Positions 30,881 to 43,059 of a DNA stretch of 64,000 nucleotides are shown here, in pieces (position 1 is the first letter of the stretch; each line of letters begins with the position of its first letter). The notes under the pieces were generated by a model. That model was not told the DNA's origin. It made no database searches and was given only the letters and a program-made list of their open reading frames with translations. This DNA comes from Arthonia radiata. Lineage: Eukaryota > Ascomycota > Arthoniomycetes > Arthoniales > Arthoniaceae. The stretch is taken from the NCBI GenBank assembly GCA_002989075.1, contig PSQN01000002.1, forward strand, positions 1,701,245 through 1,765,244, written 5' to 3'. The translations under genes and the position numbers were made by a program.

Positions 30881-32670
30881 CTATTGATCCTTCTTGCGTC
30901 CACTGCCCTTCATTTCCCCTTCGTAGTTGCCTTTCTGATGTGGCAGAGGCCTCACCAACCTCCACACGATCCACACAAACCCCGCCATCACCACAGCCAT
31001 CGTCACGCTCTCAATCCACGGCGTCGTCACGGCACTCGTATTCAGCACGGGCACCTTCACATTCAACATCAATCCTTTCCCATCACTCCCATTCACATCC
31101 CCCACCACACCAGCCACACCCTCCCCACTCCTTTCTGTCGCTTGCGGCCCCAAAAAATACAACCCCGTCCGTTCCCCAAACAACCCCTCCAACCACCCCA
31201 CACCATCAAACGGCCCACTCGCAAACCGCGGCCCCTCCTGAGCATGACACGCTAGAAACACACTCGGCGGTCCCACCTCCACATCCCTGTACCCGCCCTC
31301 AGCCGGCTTGAGATAGCGGAGATGCAACGGCACTGTCGCACCCTGCACACCTGCCGCAACCTCAAGTAAGGCAGCAGAACCCCACTGCGGGACCAGCCAC
31401 TCCGGCAGTTCGAGGTCCATGGCGCCGGAGATGGCGTGCAGAGCTGTGAGATTGTGGGATTGCAGGAAGAGGGCGTCGCGGAGGGTGTAGCGGTCGAGGA
31501 AGAGGGCGGAGGGGAGGGTGAGGGCGATGTGCAGTCTGCAGCTGGCGTCGGGTGGGTGGGGGACGGTGGAGAACGTGAGGCGTAGGGTTGGGTGAAGGCC
31601 TGTGGGTTGGTCGAAGGAGGTTGTGAAGGTTTCGGGGACGGCGTGGTGGCGGGAGGGGAAGGTGAGGGTTGTGTTTTCGGTTGAGGGTGTGGTGGAGGGG
31701 GTGAGGGTTGTGAGGGTGCCGGTTAGGGTTGTGTAGTAGGCACTGTTTGAGTCTGGGTTTGTATTATGGGTGAGGACGCCGAGCTCGGTTGAGATTGGGG
31801 GGGTGAGAGCGTAGGAGTCGGTGTGGAGGGTGGGATGGTTGTAGGTTGAGGCTAAGAAAGAGGAGGAGATGGCGGAGTAGGTTAGTGAGAGTGTGCTGGC
31901 GCGGTTGAGATCGGTGAGTGTTCGGCGGCAGTCGTCATCATCAGAGGTGCCGGATGCGCAAAGGACTGGTCTCAGCGTGGCGGCTAGATGGCTGAGGTTG
32001 TGGAGAGGGCTGTAGTACTGCAAGTTCGGTATCGAGGCGAAGCGCGTGGAGAGGATGGGTGGAGTCGTGAAAGCGTCCTTCATTTTGTCAGCACTGCCTC
32101 GCACACCTGTATGCAATGCATTTAGTTGTACTAAGTCGAACGAACCCTTGAATCGCATTTCAGCTCCGCCGAGAAATACTTCCTCAACGCAGCGCAGACG
32201 TTCCTTCAAGGTGTGAGCATGGCCTATCTGCATCTCCGCCACCAATACTCACAACTTCTTCACATCGGTATCTCCAGCATATTTCGATGGCGTCCAGAGT
32301 ACATGCAAACCAGGCGTTCCTCCGGCAGCGAACGGTGGGACGGCTTCGTAATTGTACGGAGCTATCCAGCGTATTCGGAGTTCGTGGACTTGCTTGAAGA
32401 TGTCAAAAAGCTATCGCCTGTTAGCGCACCCTTCGCAATATGCCTTCACTGCTGCGTTATGTCTCGCCGTGCTGCGATGCAAATACGTGATGCTGCACTT
32501 ACCTCACTGGCCCTGTCATCTTGACCCCTGATTAGCTCGTCCAGGCTTGCAGTGATTTTGTCCTCCTTCGCGGCGCTGACGTGTACACGAAGCGCGTCGT
32601 CTGATACGTGGAGAGCGTCATCTCCGATGTTGGTATCGCTCGCTGCGACGTACGTTATCCTGCGTTTCAT
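30881..32670 (-). CDS. PBN1: GPI-mannosyltransferase I accessory subunit (PIG-X/Pbn1)
   Basis: ER membrane protein that stabilises the Gpi14/PIG-M mannosyltransferase, which adds the first mannose of GPI anchors. Exon 1 (ATG at 32670) gives MKRRITYVAASDTNIGDDAL and KEDKITASLDELIRGQD. Exon 2 starts after acceptor GATAG near 32415 and gives HELRIRWIAPYNYEAVPPF and GGTPGLHVLWTPSKYAGDT. The splice after that is unresolved: frame reaches TGA at the GTGAGT donor. The long last exon has FTTPPILSTRFAS, the lumenal beta-rich domain and the PIG-X signature LHLRYLKPAEGGYRDVEVG with PPSVFLACH. One TM follows (VTMAVVMAGFVWIVWRLVRP) and the C-terminus is KKDQ, a KKXX-type ER-retrieval signal. Confidence 0.88.
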
Positions 32671-32939
32671 GTTGGGCGAGTTGGAAGAGAGTCACGTGCA
32701 ATTAGGAAAGTGAGCATGGCAGGGTTGTCAGGCAGGGCATAGTTTCACCACAAGACGAAGTGCATCCACTTGAACTTATGTTATGCCAGATGTTCGTATC
32801 TGTAGACTGGAAATTTTTCACAAGATGCCATTGGAGTGCGGTTGCTGCTCGATCAAATACACGTGACACTCACTGGACTCATAAACATCATTGCTCGTCC
32901 GTGTCCCAGGGTGCGAAGCTCAATTCTTGGCCACGCCAT

Positions 32940-33901
32940 TTACGATTCCTTTCTCCCCGTCACACAGATGATGAAGTAGATCACATACAGCCCCTTCTCA
33001 GCCTCCTCCTCCATCGCCGCAACCAATTTCGCGTCCTCCTCCTCGCTCTTCTCTAGTGGAGGCACCTGTCCACGCATCGCTCGAAACTGTTTCTGCGTTC
33101 CCTCTAGCGTCGCAGCCTGCAGCTTCGTCGCCGTCTTGCTAGCCTCCATGCCCAGCCGATCAGACGCCACCGTGTCCGTGTCAATACTGCCGAAACCACC
33201 ATGTTCGAACGCCGCAACGAGCTTCTCCGGCACGTTATATCCACGGTCACCTGCCATGTTGATGTAGAAATTCGTGCCGCGCTTCCAGGCTTCGGAGCTC
33301 ACGGAACCTGCTGCGCCGGCACGCGCGTGCCGCATGGACGTCGTAAAGTCGCCTTCTTCCCATTGGAGCCAGCCGCCAGGCTTGAGAAGGGCAGATACAT
33401 TCGTAACGGCCGTGTTCCAAGATTTTTGGTCGGACATGGCGAAGACGAGGAGGCGCAGATGAACGACATCGAAGCGGCCTTGGAGATCAGCAGGAAACGA
33501 CTGACGGAGATCGTGCGTCTTCAAGATCACGTTGGCAGGGAGAGTTGAGCTTGGCGGGTACTGCGCGTTTGAGATGTCGAAGCCGGTGATCTTGTAGTTG
33601 GGTTTGACTTTCGCGACACCGACTGGCCAGGCTCCGGTTCCTGTGGCAACATCTGCGATCTGCGCCGTAGCTGGGAGCTTGGCTGCGATGGAGGGGTGAA
33701 TGAGATAGTCGAGGGTGCTGGTGAGAGTTAGAATGCCCGCGAGTGAAGAGAATAGACGTGAGCGCGTACTCGGTCCAGAGCTTGTGCTGCACTTCGAGTC
33801 TGATGAAGCGAGTGAATCAGAAAGGTCTTCGGAATGTTTGAACAGTTGCCTTACCTCCTGGACTCATCCGAGTCTCTGTTGAGCAAGTACTCTTCAGACA
33901 T
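32940..33901 (-). CDS. SAM-dependent small-molecule methyltransferase
   Basis: Class I methyltransferase of the type common in fungal secondary metabolism (UMTA/LaeA-like superfamily). The ATG at 33901 begins MSEEYLLNRDSDES; a short intron near 33800-33855 joins R|RLEVQHKLWTEYA. Another intron lies near 33720-33745. Motif I is DVATGTGAWPVGVA, followed by KITGFDISNAQYP, then VILKTHDLRQSFP and RFDVVHLRLLVFAMSD. The post-I block ALLKPGGWLQWEEGDF is typical. The C-terminus ends near the chance-like YVIYFIICVTGRKES. The substrate is unknown and there is no backbone synthase in the window. Confidence 0.85.
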
Positions 33902-34216
33902 TCTGTCAGGTTGTGTAAGGCAGCGTTGAGTGGTGATAAAGCCAAATGTAGCTCAGCGACTAGCAGACTAATTTGTGTGAGAAGGTTGTGCGCTAGAAGA
34001 GCGAGTAGCAAAGTGTCGAACCTTATACTGGTCAACCAAAGCATTTTGTGGCGCGGTGCATATTCGCCCCACCGAGAGCTGCAGGTACGACACCAGCATT
34101 CCGCCCGATCCTTGTTCCCTCTGCGCTGAGTCTATCTCAACGCCCCTGTATGGTTCAGTTCGGCTCGGCGACTTGGGCCGCTGCAGCTACGAAGGATTGT
34201 GCTGACAATCCTTCGC
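33902..34216. other. Intergenic region
   Basis: A 315-bp gap between the methyltransferase start (minus strand, 33901) and the stop of the patatin-GTPase gene (34217). Serves as the methyltransferase promoter and the patatin-GTPase 3' end. Nothing else seen. Confidence 0.4.
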
Positions 34217-34372
34217 TCATTGCCCGGCCAATGACTTCTGTAAGGCCTCATTCAGTTGTTGCTCCTCCAGCGACCGCGTCATAGCATCCATATAATGCTG
34301 CTCCTCCAAAGACCGCTGCATCGCACTTCGGAAAGCGTCATCTTCGTCTGTTGGACGTCTTCTTAACATAGC
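34217..34372 (-). other. UIM-encoding last exon of the patatin-GTPase gene
   Basis: The frame after acceptor TTTGCAG encodes three ubiquitin-interacting-motif matches in tandem: EDDAFRSAMQRSLEE, EEQHYMDAMTRSLEE and EEQQLNEALQKSLAG, ending at TGA 34219-34217. A fourth related helix (EEETQMRIAQELSRQE) lies at the end of the preceding exon. A TAA inside a TACTAAT branch-like site separates the two in the same frame. I could not find a good GT donor of matching phase, so the splice is uncertain. Confidence 0.6.
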
Positions 34373-37300
34373 CTGCAAATCAAATTAGTATAGGGCGTTC
34401 ATAGGCGTCGAGGCTTGACTCGCCTCCTGACGACTAAGCTCTTGCGCAATACGCATCTGCGTTTCCTCTTCGAAGCTTGGCGCAGTATGCCGAACGGCCT
34501 CCGGTGAATAAGGAGGCGCTGGTGAGGGCATAGTCGTCGCAGATCGAGCCACGGGACTTCCTGCCATCTCAGGGATAGATGGAGTGTGAGGGAGCGATGA
34601 GCGAGTCGTCGTCGAAAGGCTAGGAGACGACCCGTGCAGGTCTGGCGGCGCAGAATGCACTGATCTGTTGTCCTCAGAGCTTTGATGAGGTCGCGGCGTT
34701 ACACTGCCCGCCTGGCGCAGTGAGTTGGTCGCGTCGTTGGAGTCACTCGCGCGCATTAAACGACTTCGGCGCCTTTGAGCACGGGCAATCCTAGGATTTG
34801 CTTCTCGAAGATCGGGGCTGTCGTGGCTCCTCACAGTCTGAAGGCTTTCGATCTGCACAAGCGTTCGTGGAAAGCCGCTGATGGGGTGCTGTTCGCCCTG
34901 CTCTGTCAACTGCACAATCACTATTGACGCCGCTGTTGGCTTTGTGATCGTAAATACCATCCTTGGGCCAACAAACGCAGCCCGCGTGATCATCCTAACA
35001 CCGCGTAAGTAGCGTCCAGAGAGCTTGTTGATCGATACTCACGTTTGTATCATCTGGTCAGAGATGGACGTCTTGATCAGCTGAGCGTCCTGCTCTGCTT
35101 CGTATAGGAAATGCGGCTGGAAGCGTGCGTTTTGACCAGACATGAGGATCTCACCGAGGCGACGAAGCTAATGGTCAAATTGTCAACTTGAAGCTCCGAA
35201 GCGCGGACATTGCTCACTCACCTCCTCTGTATCGTCCGAGAACCGACAGCGAACTACAGCAGTCAGATGATGTCCAGCATCAGAGACGATGTTGTTAGCG
35301 ATATGTAAATAGAAGCTGCTTGCAACCAATCGATGGGCAATGTATTTGATGTCACTTTTGTGACTGTGCAACTCTCGCTGCATATAGTTCTGCGCGGCTC
35401 GCTGAACGTCGTGAACTTTGTCTTTAGCATCCAAGCGCGGGACCGGGAACCCGAGGTCTGGGTTGATGCGGTGATAGCGACGACGGTCGATGTTATATCT
35501 GAGTCATAGTCAGTACAGCGCCTATTGCACTTGAACTGGCCATGATTGCTTCTGTCTTGAGGCCAAATCACTGAGATAGCCAATAACGTCCAATTGCAAG
35601 TGCTCCTCCCCCCTACTGCTGGCTTCGATTGAGAGCGATAAGTCATTAGGGTAGAATGAACAAGACTTACGGGTCTGTAACAATAGTCTTGCGGAAGCGA
35701 TGCCAGGTCTCCTCTGCGCTCATGATGTTGTCAAGTCGGTTACGCATACCACTGAGAACACTGCCTAGCTTCGGAATTTTGGACCACGATTTCGGGCCCT
35801 TTGTACGATCCTGGGGCTTTGGTAGATTATCTAGGTTGGTGCGATCGCGGACTCGACGCCGAGTCGGACCCCTGCTCGTGTTCTGAAAAGGACCTTTCGC
35901 TTCTCCGTGGTGGCCAGTCCCTATGGAGAAGAGGATATCAGGATGCATGTGAGCGTCTTCGGGCCACAACAGCTTCCGCTCATCGTTTGCCACCTCCACA
36001 GGATTATTGTGATAGAGCGCGCCGTCCAGATAGCCTTGATGCGTCCTCGAGTTGACAAAAGGCTTGAAGTATGTGGGCGCTGCCGACGTAGCTCTCGCTA
36101 CCTCCCAAAGCTTGAGCTCACGATCAGGATGCTCAGGACGTTCGAAACGATACGTAGCATCTTCTTCTAAGTCTCGGTTGTAATTGCCGAATACGACAGC
36201 TTCATCCCAAGTCTCAGTCGTCGCTGTCACAGCCACCTTGTTGACATATGCATTTGTTGTCTGTTGTCCACCGAAAAGGTATTTCCCGGGCTCGAAGACT
36301 TCTTGCAAAGCTTCAGTCAAAGCGGTGGTCCGATACCGTCCGCCGTGGTGCAAAAGAGCCAACGCCTTCGTCTTATGAGCTGTAAAGGCCCTGTCGCAAA
36401 GGTAGAGGAAGCTGCTGATGCACTCTTTGACAGGCCAACGCTCTACACCGAGACCAAGTGCGATGATGCCGCCCGTACTAGTGCCCACAATCAAGTCAAA
36501 GAACTCTCGGATGGGAATGTGACCACCCAGTGCCGTCTCAAGACAGCGGAGAACTTCCAGCTCTACAATACCACGCACGCCGCCGCTGTAGAGGGTCAGA
36601 CCAAAGCTAAAGCCTCAATTAGATGTCCACTCACCCGTCCAAACAAAGTATTCGGGTACCGGCCAAAGGTGGCTTCTGAGCAATAAGCCAAGGCGATGAC
36701 CACCGCGTCTCTGGCGGGTGGAGGGGACAACTGGTCATAGAGATATAAGTCGCCTGATGATCCGAAGCGTAAGCTTTTATGCAAGAAGCGCATAGAACAT
36801 GCCCACACGGCAATGGGTGCTTTGGTATCTCCCGGAAACAACAGAGGCAAATTGCGTTACTCAAATATCGTGAGGCACCTATGTTTCGGTCAGTACATGA
36901 AGTGATTCGAATAGCAAGTAATTCAGCAATGATCTGGTCGGAAAGACGCGTTCTGACGCAACGCGGGGGGTTTTGTAAGTCTCCGGACCTTCTCAAACGC
37001 GCGGCTGACGGCGCTGACACTGTTCCAGTCTCAAAGTGATGCAGGCTTGTGATTCGGACACAGACCGCTGAACAGCGTTCAACACGGTGTCTTGGAAGAG
37101 TGAAACCATGTGCCTTGGGTCTCCGCCAGTGCGCTGGCCACGTGTAGTGCTCTGAAAAGCATGGGAATGCGTGCGTGTGCTGTGACTCACCTCCGTATTG
37201 ACGGTAGAACATGGTCGCCTGGCTGAGATGGTATTCGATGACGACCCCCTCTTCGAGCAGATTGGAATTGGCATCAAATTTATATTGAATGCTCCGCTGG

Positions 37301-39949
37301 ACATCTGCGACATCAACCTCTATGATGTTGAGCCATTCGTCGATGAAACTTTCGTATGTGAAGTCGGATTCGAACGCGCCATTACCTATTATACGACCTG
37401 AAGACTCGATGTCAGCAGCAAGCACACGCAAGGGCCATATTTGAACAGAGCCGCTGGATTAGGAGAGCACCAGGGTATCGGCTGCCAGGAGCTGTTATGA
37501 ATTCTATAGGAAAGACTGGAGAAGTGCTGTTGCGGAGGATCGTACCCTTGGCATTTTGGTGCCCTTTATGCTCATGCGTATTGCGCTTGTTTACGCAGCG
37601 GTCACCTTTATCCGAGGTATATGAGCAGGGCCAAAAAAGCTCGCAGAAGTCGTCTAGAGCCAGGTCGCAGTAGTTGAAGTATTCATCCTTGAGTAGATGC
37701 TCGAGCGTCCCTGGTGCGCGGCTGTTAGCACAGCGTGCAACATGGCGTTGGTAGCTTAGACTCACCCCTTAGCTTCCGGCGTACCGTATCAAGCATAATG
37801 CATGACGCTACGAGTGAGCTTACGGCTCGAAAAAGCCACGGACCGCCTTTGTGTGGATAAAACTCATGGAGGTTTCTGACGAGGTTGAGGATGTTACCAC
37901 CGAAGTCAAAAGGGATCGGGTTCGCTCGTAGCGACGCTTCGACAAAGTTAAATGGCTGGTCTAAGTGTGTAGAAAAATGATCAAAAGCTGCTTGCAGGTA
38001 GTTGTTGAGCTCGTCTGTTGTAGACAGCATTCTTGCCCGCCTCTTGGTCTCCGTGGACTTGTTGCAGCAAGTTACGATAGTCGAATGCAACTTGTCGATC
38101 TGCTTGTCTAGCAGCATATAGCGCCCTTGAGCAGGTACTCGTACAACTTTCACGGAGGCGTAGTACCGCAGCAGCAGGTCCTGTACATTTCGGATGTCGT
38201 ACCCTCGCTGTCTCCAGAATGCGGCCAGGTGATGGAACTTGGGAACCTGCTCGACGGATTCAGCTACACTCGACATGAGGTTTGCGGTGGCGTGTTCCGG
38301 GTCCCATTCGTCTTGATGCACTCTGACATCTGTAGCGTTGAGAACAATGACAGCATGTGGCAATGCTGGCTGGTTGATGGACTTCTCTAGGGAAGCGTGC
38401 GCCCTACGCTTGGCTTAGTACATGTTCGTGCTGGAGTCATTCGATCATCAAGGGAAACGCTCACCAGTCAAGGATTTTCTCCAGAAGCGTTGCTTCGAAT
38501 GATCTGTACAATACGTGTTAGATGGCGCTGGTGCAGTAATGTCGACACATGGCAAACTGACCTGACGTTGCGAATCACAAAAACGACTGTGTCTGAGAAC
38601 GTATAGAGCAGGCGTGGGTAGAGCTCAGCAACAGCGTAGCCTCGCTTGCGCGTGTCCTCATTGATTGCCCATTCAAGACGGCGCGCGTCATTGCGCTTTG
38701 ATTTGCGAAGTTTGCTTTTCGAGTGTGGCTCTGCATCTGGCTTGGATCCTCGACGATCGGTAGACCATTCAGCTGCATATTTGCTGTGATCATGCACCCA
38801 GCTGGTCTTCTCTGGCTTCTCCTTCTTCTCAGTTTCGCGGTACATGGCACCAATAGGACATTTCTCTCCGCCCTCGAGGCCTTCGCAGTCCGCGTAAAGT
38901 AAGGGATATGGTCCCCAATACGTACCAGGGTCTGAGTATAAATGCACATCGCCCGACGTGGGAGTGTGTTCGTTCGCAACATGTCCCACTATTGGAGAAG
39001 AGAACTGCTTGTCAGTATGGGCAAGGAGTGGATAACGGCTTTCTTGCTGCTCGATCAACATCCGCACAAGCGTGCTCTTGCCAGCTCCGGTCTGGCCGAT
39101 GAAGGATACCAGCCGCGGATACTTTGGTCCATCTTCGATCGCGCGACTATCTGTTAGGATTGTGGCAAAGCGCTGGAAATCACAGAGTGTGGGATTGTCG
39201 GCGTCATCTCGGGAAACTCCAAACCACGTGGTATCTTCATCCATTCTATGCTGTTTGGACAGCTGGTCCGGGGTGTGCTTCGGGTTCAGTGTACCTCGTC
39301 TATAAGAAAAAATATGAGTACTTGGTCAGGGCCATCATCACGGGCCACGAGGGAGTAGACCGAATCGATCTTCTACTTACAACCGATTTAGCACATTCAG
39401 ATCTGCTTTCTCATGCTCCAGCCCATCGTCGCCAACTTTGCCGGGCTTGTGTGCAATCTGTCTTTCCCCTGAAAGATTCGTCAACTATCAATCAGAGCAC
39501 TCTTTTGATTGCTCCAGAACCCTACAGCAGTCACTGCAAATAGCTGATCCAGAACAGGACACGCAGTGATATACCGTGCGCTCGGACGTTGCCTCCTTCT
39601 CGCACGACTCGCATCGCGCAGGACTTGCAGCTACGAGAGGAGCTGAGTTCGTCGGCATATACTCATTGGCACCACTGCGATCCAAATCCAGAGAAGTCAT
39701 ACGCGTCTGTTCGGGGGAGTTGAAGCGGCCGGGTGGCGCTCGCGTGGGTGGGAAACTGGAGTAAGGAGTGAAATACTCATCCATTGAGCCCGTTGCCCGC
39801 GAGCTTTGCGTCGGTAGAGGAGGAGATACTGGATAATGTGGTGACTGAGGTACGGCCGGAAGTGCTCTTCTTGCCGACGATGCTCGTGATGAGCCTCGCA
39901 CACGGTCGACACGCGAAGTAGGCGACGGGGGTGAATGGATTGACGACAT
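34217..39949 (-). CDS. Multidomain GTPase-patatin protein with zinc, RING-like and UIM modules
   Basis: One gene of about 12 or more exons, roughly 1500 residues. Order from the N-terminus: Ser/Pro-rich region; zinc motif CESC...CVSC...CSDC and a conserved LEHEKADLNVLNRL linker; P-loop module with Walker A GQTGAGKSTL, YADCEG, DTVVFVIRNVRSFEA and VIVLNATD. An intron ending CGTAG near 38398 keeps the frame there. Next is a Cys/His cluster (CVNKRNTHEHKGHQN), then a RING-like segment CLCC...CGHVLCASC. The patatin lipase domain follows: oxyanion LDGGGVRG split by an intron, nucleophile GTSTGG, and catalytic YLDGALYHNNP. A C-terminal region has YNIDRRRYHRINPDLGFPV, then disordered sequence and UIM-type motifs. 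Fungal FabD/lysophospholipase-like proteins share this core. A membrane-lipid hydrolase controlled by an NTPase is likely; a defence role is inference. The exon chain near 37040-37200 and the last splice are unresolved. Confidence 0.8.
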
Positions 39950-40843
39950 CTGTAGAGATCAGCAGAATGTTGATATCCGTGAGTGGGAAGAAAGAGTCAG
40001 TCAAAATGGAGTAGCGGCGGTGATTAAAAAAGCTTTCACCAAGTACTTCGTCGTGCTATCGTAAGAGCCGCATCTCAGACCCCGCGAGCCGCGGGACATG
40101 ACTACAACAAGCTACGGGCAAGCGAATGGAATACATGAACCTAACAGCAGGAAAGGAAGCCATTGGCTTTCGATGCAGAGTTGTCCAATAAGCATGTGCA
40201 GGGAGCGCCGTAGCCTTATGCCTACAGTTGCCTTGCAGATGGTAGTGCGTCCTTTTGCGTCTGGCCCGACCTCAGACCTGGGGCCACAACGGGCCTTGAC
40301 AAGATCATCGGTCCGCTTTTGGCGTCCTTCATCGCGTGATGTCTCCAAGAAAGTCGAGAGTGCATTTGGAAAACACTGAGAAAGAATTTTCATGATAGAA
40401 CAAAACGAGTTTCTTGAGCATCGATCTGGTCTTGCAGTACATGTACAGGATAATGAGGGGTTCGCAAGGCTTTGGCGTCTTTGCATACAGCCGCCAAATA
40501 TAGGGCAATCGAGCGTTTTCGAGTGACAATGTACATTTTGCAGACCATCAGAAACCTCAGGAACCTCTCAGGATGCACGATGAAGTACGGAGAGTAGAAG
40601 CAGAGCCGGACGAAATGAGAAGAAGTGAAGTGAAAACAAAAGTCACTGGTGCCGGACAAAACCCAAGGGCGCGTCAAACCGCGCTATCACCTTACGAGGC
40701 TTGATTGGAGGCCCGTGCTCCATCATGGGGACGACGTTCAATGAGCTGTCAATCGTCCCATCCGCGAGCACTTACACATCATTTTGAGAACTCCACATTG
40801 CCACAAACGCGCCGTAACCCTGACCGCCAACTCTACCGCGTTT
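39950..40843. other. Intergenic (divergent) region
   Basis: About 900 bp between the starts of the patatin-GTPase gene and RIM1. ORFs on both strands (for example 40112-40486) lack motifs. It should hold both promoters. Confidence 0.4.
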
Positions 40844-41481
40844 ATGAACAACACTATGTCCCTCGCCCGCCCCCTCTGTCCCATCTCCCGCACCACCTCC
40901 ACCCTCCTCCCCCGGACTCAACGCCGCACCCTCGCGCGCATGACCCTCATAGGCCGCCTCGCCGCGCCTCCCGAAACCATCTCCACGTCCAACGGGCGCG
41001 AGCTCCTGCGCTACGCCCTCGCCGTGTCCACGGGCACGCGCGACAACCCCGATACCTCCTTCTTCCGCATCACTAGCTTCCCGCAGAGCGACGCGCAGAA
41101 GCAGTTGTTACAGGGGCTGGGGAAGGGCCAGCAGCTGTATGTGGAGGCTGAGGGGAAGATGACGCGCGTGGAGGCGAGGGAGGGGGAGGACGGGCCGAGG
41201 AGACGGTTGGATTTGGTGCAGCGTGAGTTTGCTTCTCTGTCGCTGGGATTGGGTGGGAGGGGCAGTGGTGGTGTGATGGGTGTGGTGAGGAGGAGTGACG
41301 ATATGGAGTGACGAGATCGAACGCGGGTGCGGTCATTAAGTTGTGAGCTGACGTGATGTTTACAGGGAGTTTTGAGCTATTGGCGCGACCGAGAGAACAG
41401 GCGGAGAGTGGTGAGATGAGCGCGCAAGATAGGGCGGCTATGAGCGCTGGTTCAGAGGCGGGAGATGAGGCTGTGCGTTAG
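40844..41481 (+). CDS. RIM1: Mitochondrial single-stranded DNA-binding protein
   Basis: OB-fold SSB protecting single-stranded mtDNA during replication. ATG at 40844 (MNNTMSLARPLCPISR); the first ~32 residues are Arg/Ser/Thr rich with no acidic residues, a mitochondrial presequence. The SSB core is MTLIGRLAAPPETISTSNGR, LLRYALAVSTGTRDNPDTSF, FRITSFPQSDAQKQLLQGL and GQQLYVEAEGKMTRVEAR. One intron (41223-41365, 143 bp) joins DLVQ|RSFELLARPREQAE, matching the family end of the OB fold. The C-terminal tail ends at TAG 41481. If the intron is retained, the protein runs into a Gly/Val-rich nonsense tail. Confidence 0.92.
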
Positions 41482-41822
41482 GTGGAGAGAAGAGAGGCAG
41501 GCGTGGTGTTGTCGAGAGGTAGGGCTGTGCAGACCACAAGAGCCACGTTCTGGAGACGCCGTAATCAAAAAAGCAAGAGGTGGTCTCATTCCACTATGTA
41601 CAGAGGCGTATGTTTCGACAAAATGTATATCTACCACGAACACCTTTAGGACGATAAACTGGAATGCAGACCCGCGATCTGGCGCGTTGTTGCTACACAG
41701 GTGTGCTATCGGTCTTCTGACTGTACAGTCTATTGTCGCTGCGTCATGCTTACGTGTTGCGGAGTAGGTGTTAGCTGACCATCACGGTACTCAGGCTATT
41801 CAAAACCTCTGATGGCGCTCCT

Positions 41823-43059
41823 CTACTGCTGTAAATCGAGCACCACACGCCCCAGCAGCTGTCCCTTCTCCATCTTCTCAAACACGCTCTTGAGATTCTC
41901 CATCTTCTCAGTCGTGTAGTGCATCTTGACAATCCCGCGTGCTTTTATGTCAAAATGTCAGTACATTGTCTTCTGGACCACAAAGACTTCAGAACATAAT
42001 CAGGGGACAACACAACTCACCTGCCATGTCAAGAGCTTCTATCGCATCTTGACGGTCACCCACAGCAATACCACGAATGCTCAACTCCTTCCCCGCCATC
42101 ATCTGCGGGTCCGCCTGCGCAATCGGCTGCACCTTGCCCTCGGGCAGGCCGACCACCATCAGACGCCCACCGACACCTAGCATGCCCAAAGCCGTGTCAT
42201 ACGCCTTTTGGCTCGATGTCAGCGCCAGCACCGCCTTGACACCCGCGTTCTGCGTAACTTTCAGCACCTCCGCGGCCGTATTTTCCACCTCGTCGATCGC
42301 GATGAACTCCTCGGCGCCGCTCTCTTTCACCAAGTCCTTCTTGCTGCTGTGATCAATACCGATCACGCGCAGCCCAAAGCCGCGGCTCGCCAGTTGACAC
42401 GCAATGTGGCCAAGCCCGCCGCCGGCGCCGAGGATGGCGATGCGCTGACCGGGCTTGGCGTCACTCTTGCGGATCGCCGCGTAAGTGGTGACGCCGCCAC
42501 AGAGCATGGGAGCGGCCGCCGCGGATTCGAGGCCTTCGGGAATGTGCGTTACGTATGCGGCGGGACCCAGAGCGTATTGCTGGAAGGTGCCCGGAGTGTA
42601 GTAGCCGGAGATTTTCATGTTGACGCAGACGGCGTCGTGGCCGGAAAGGCAGGATGCTGGATACATGCGTCAGCTTGGGTTCCTGTAAGGGAATGGGATG
42701 GAAAAGAGAATGAGTAAAGACATACGGCAGCCTCCGCAGGCACTGCTCAGCCACTTGATGCCCACGCGGTCACCGATCTTGCAGTTGGCGTCTGCGCCTG
42801 GGCCGAGCTTGACGATCTTGCCGACACCCTCGTGGCCGCCGACTTGGCCTGCTGGAGTTGGAGCTGGGAGGAAAGACCACCCATTGAGCATGACAGACAG
42901 ATCGGAGTGGCAGACGCCAGAGTGGGTGAGGTTGATGAGGACCTCGCCCGGACCGGGCTCCGGGGTACTGATCTCATCGATCTTGAGAGAGAGGGTGCCC
43001 GGGTTGTCGTAGAGAACGGCTTTATGGGTGGAGGGAACTTGAACGTCGGCGGTGGCCAT
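41823..43059 (-). CDS. Zinc-dependent alcohol dehydrogenase
   Basis: Medium-chain ADH of the yeast ADH1 type, oxidising primary alcohols or reducing aldehydes with NAD(H). ATG at 43059 (MATADVQVPSTHKAVLYDNP). Catalytic zinc ligands lie in SGVCHSDLSV and GGHEGVG. The structural zinc loop is CGGCPSCLSGHDAVC; its third cysteine follows the junction of an intron beginning at the donor GTATGT near 42725. The Rossmann motif is GAGGGLGHIACQLA. The last intron (about 41945-42020) precedes RGIVKMHYTTEKMENLKSVF and the C-terminus LLGRVVLDLQQ. About 350 residues, the normal length. Confidence 0.95.
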
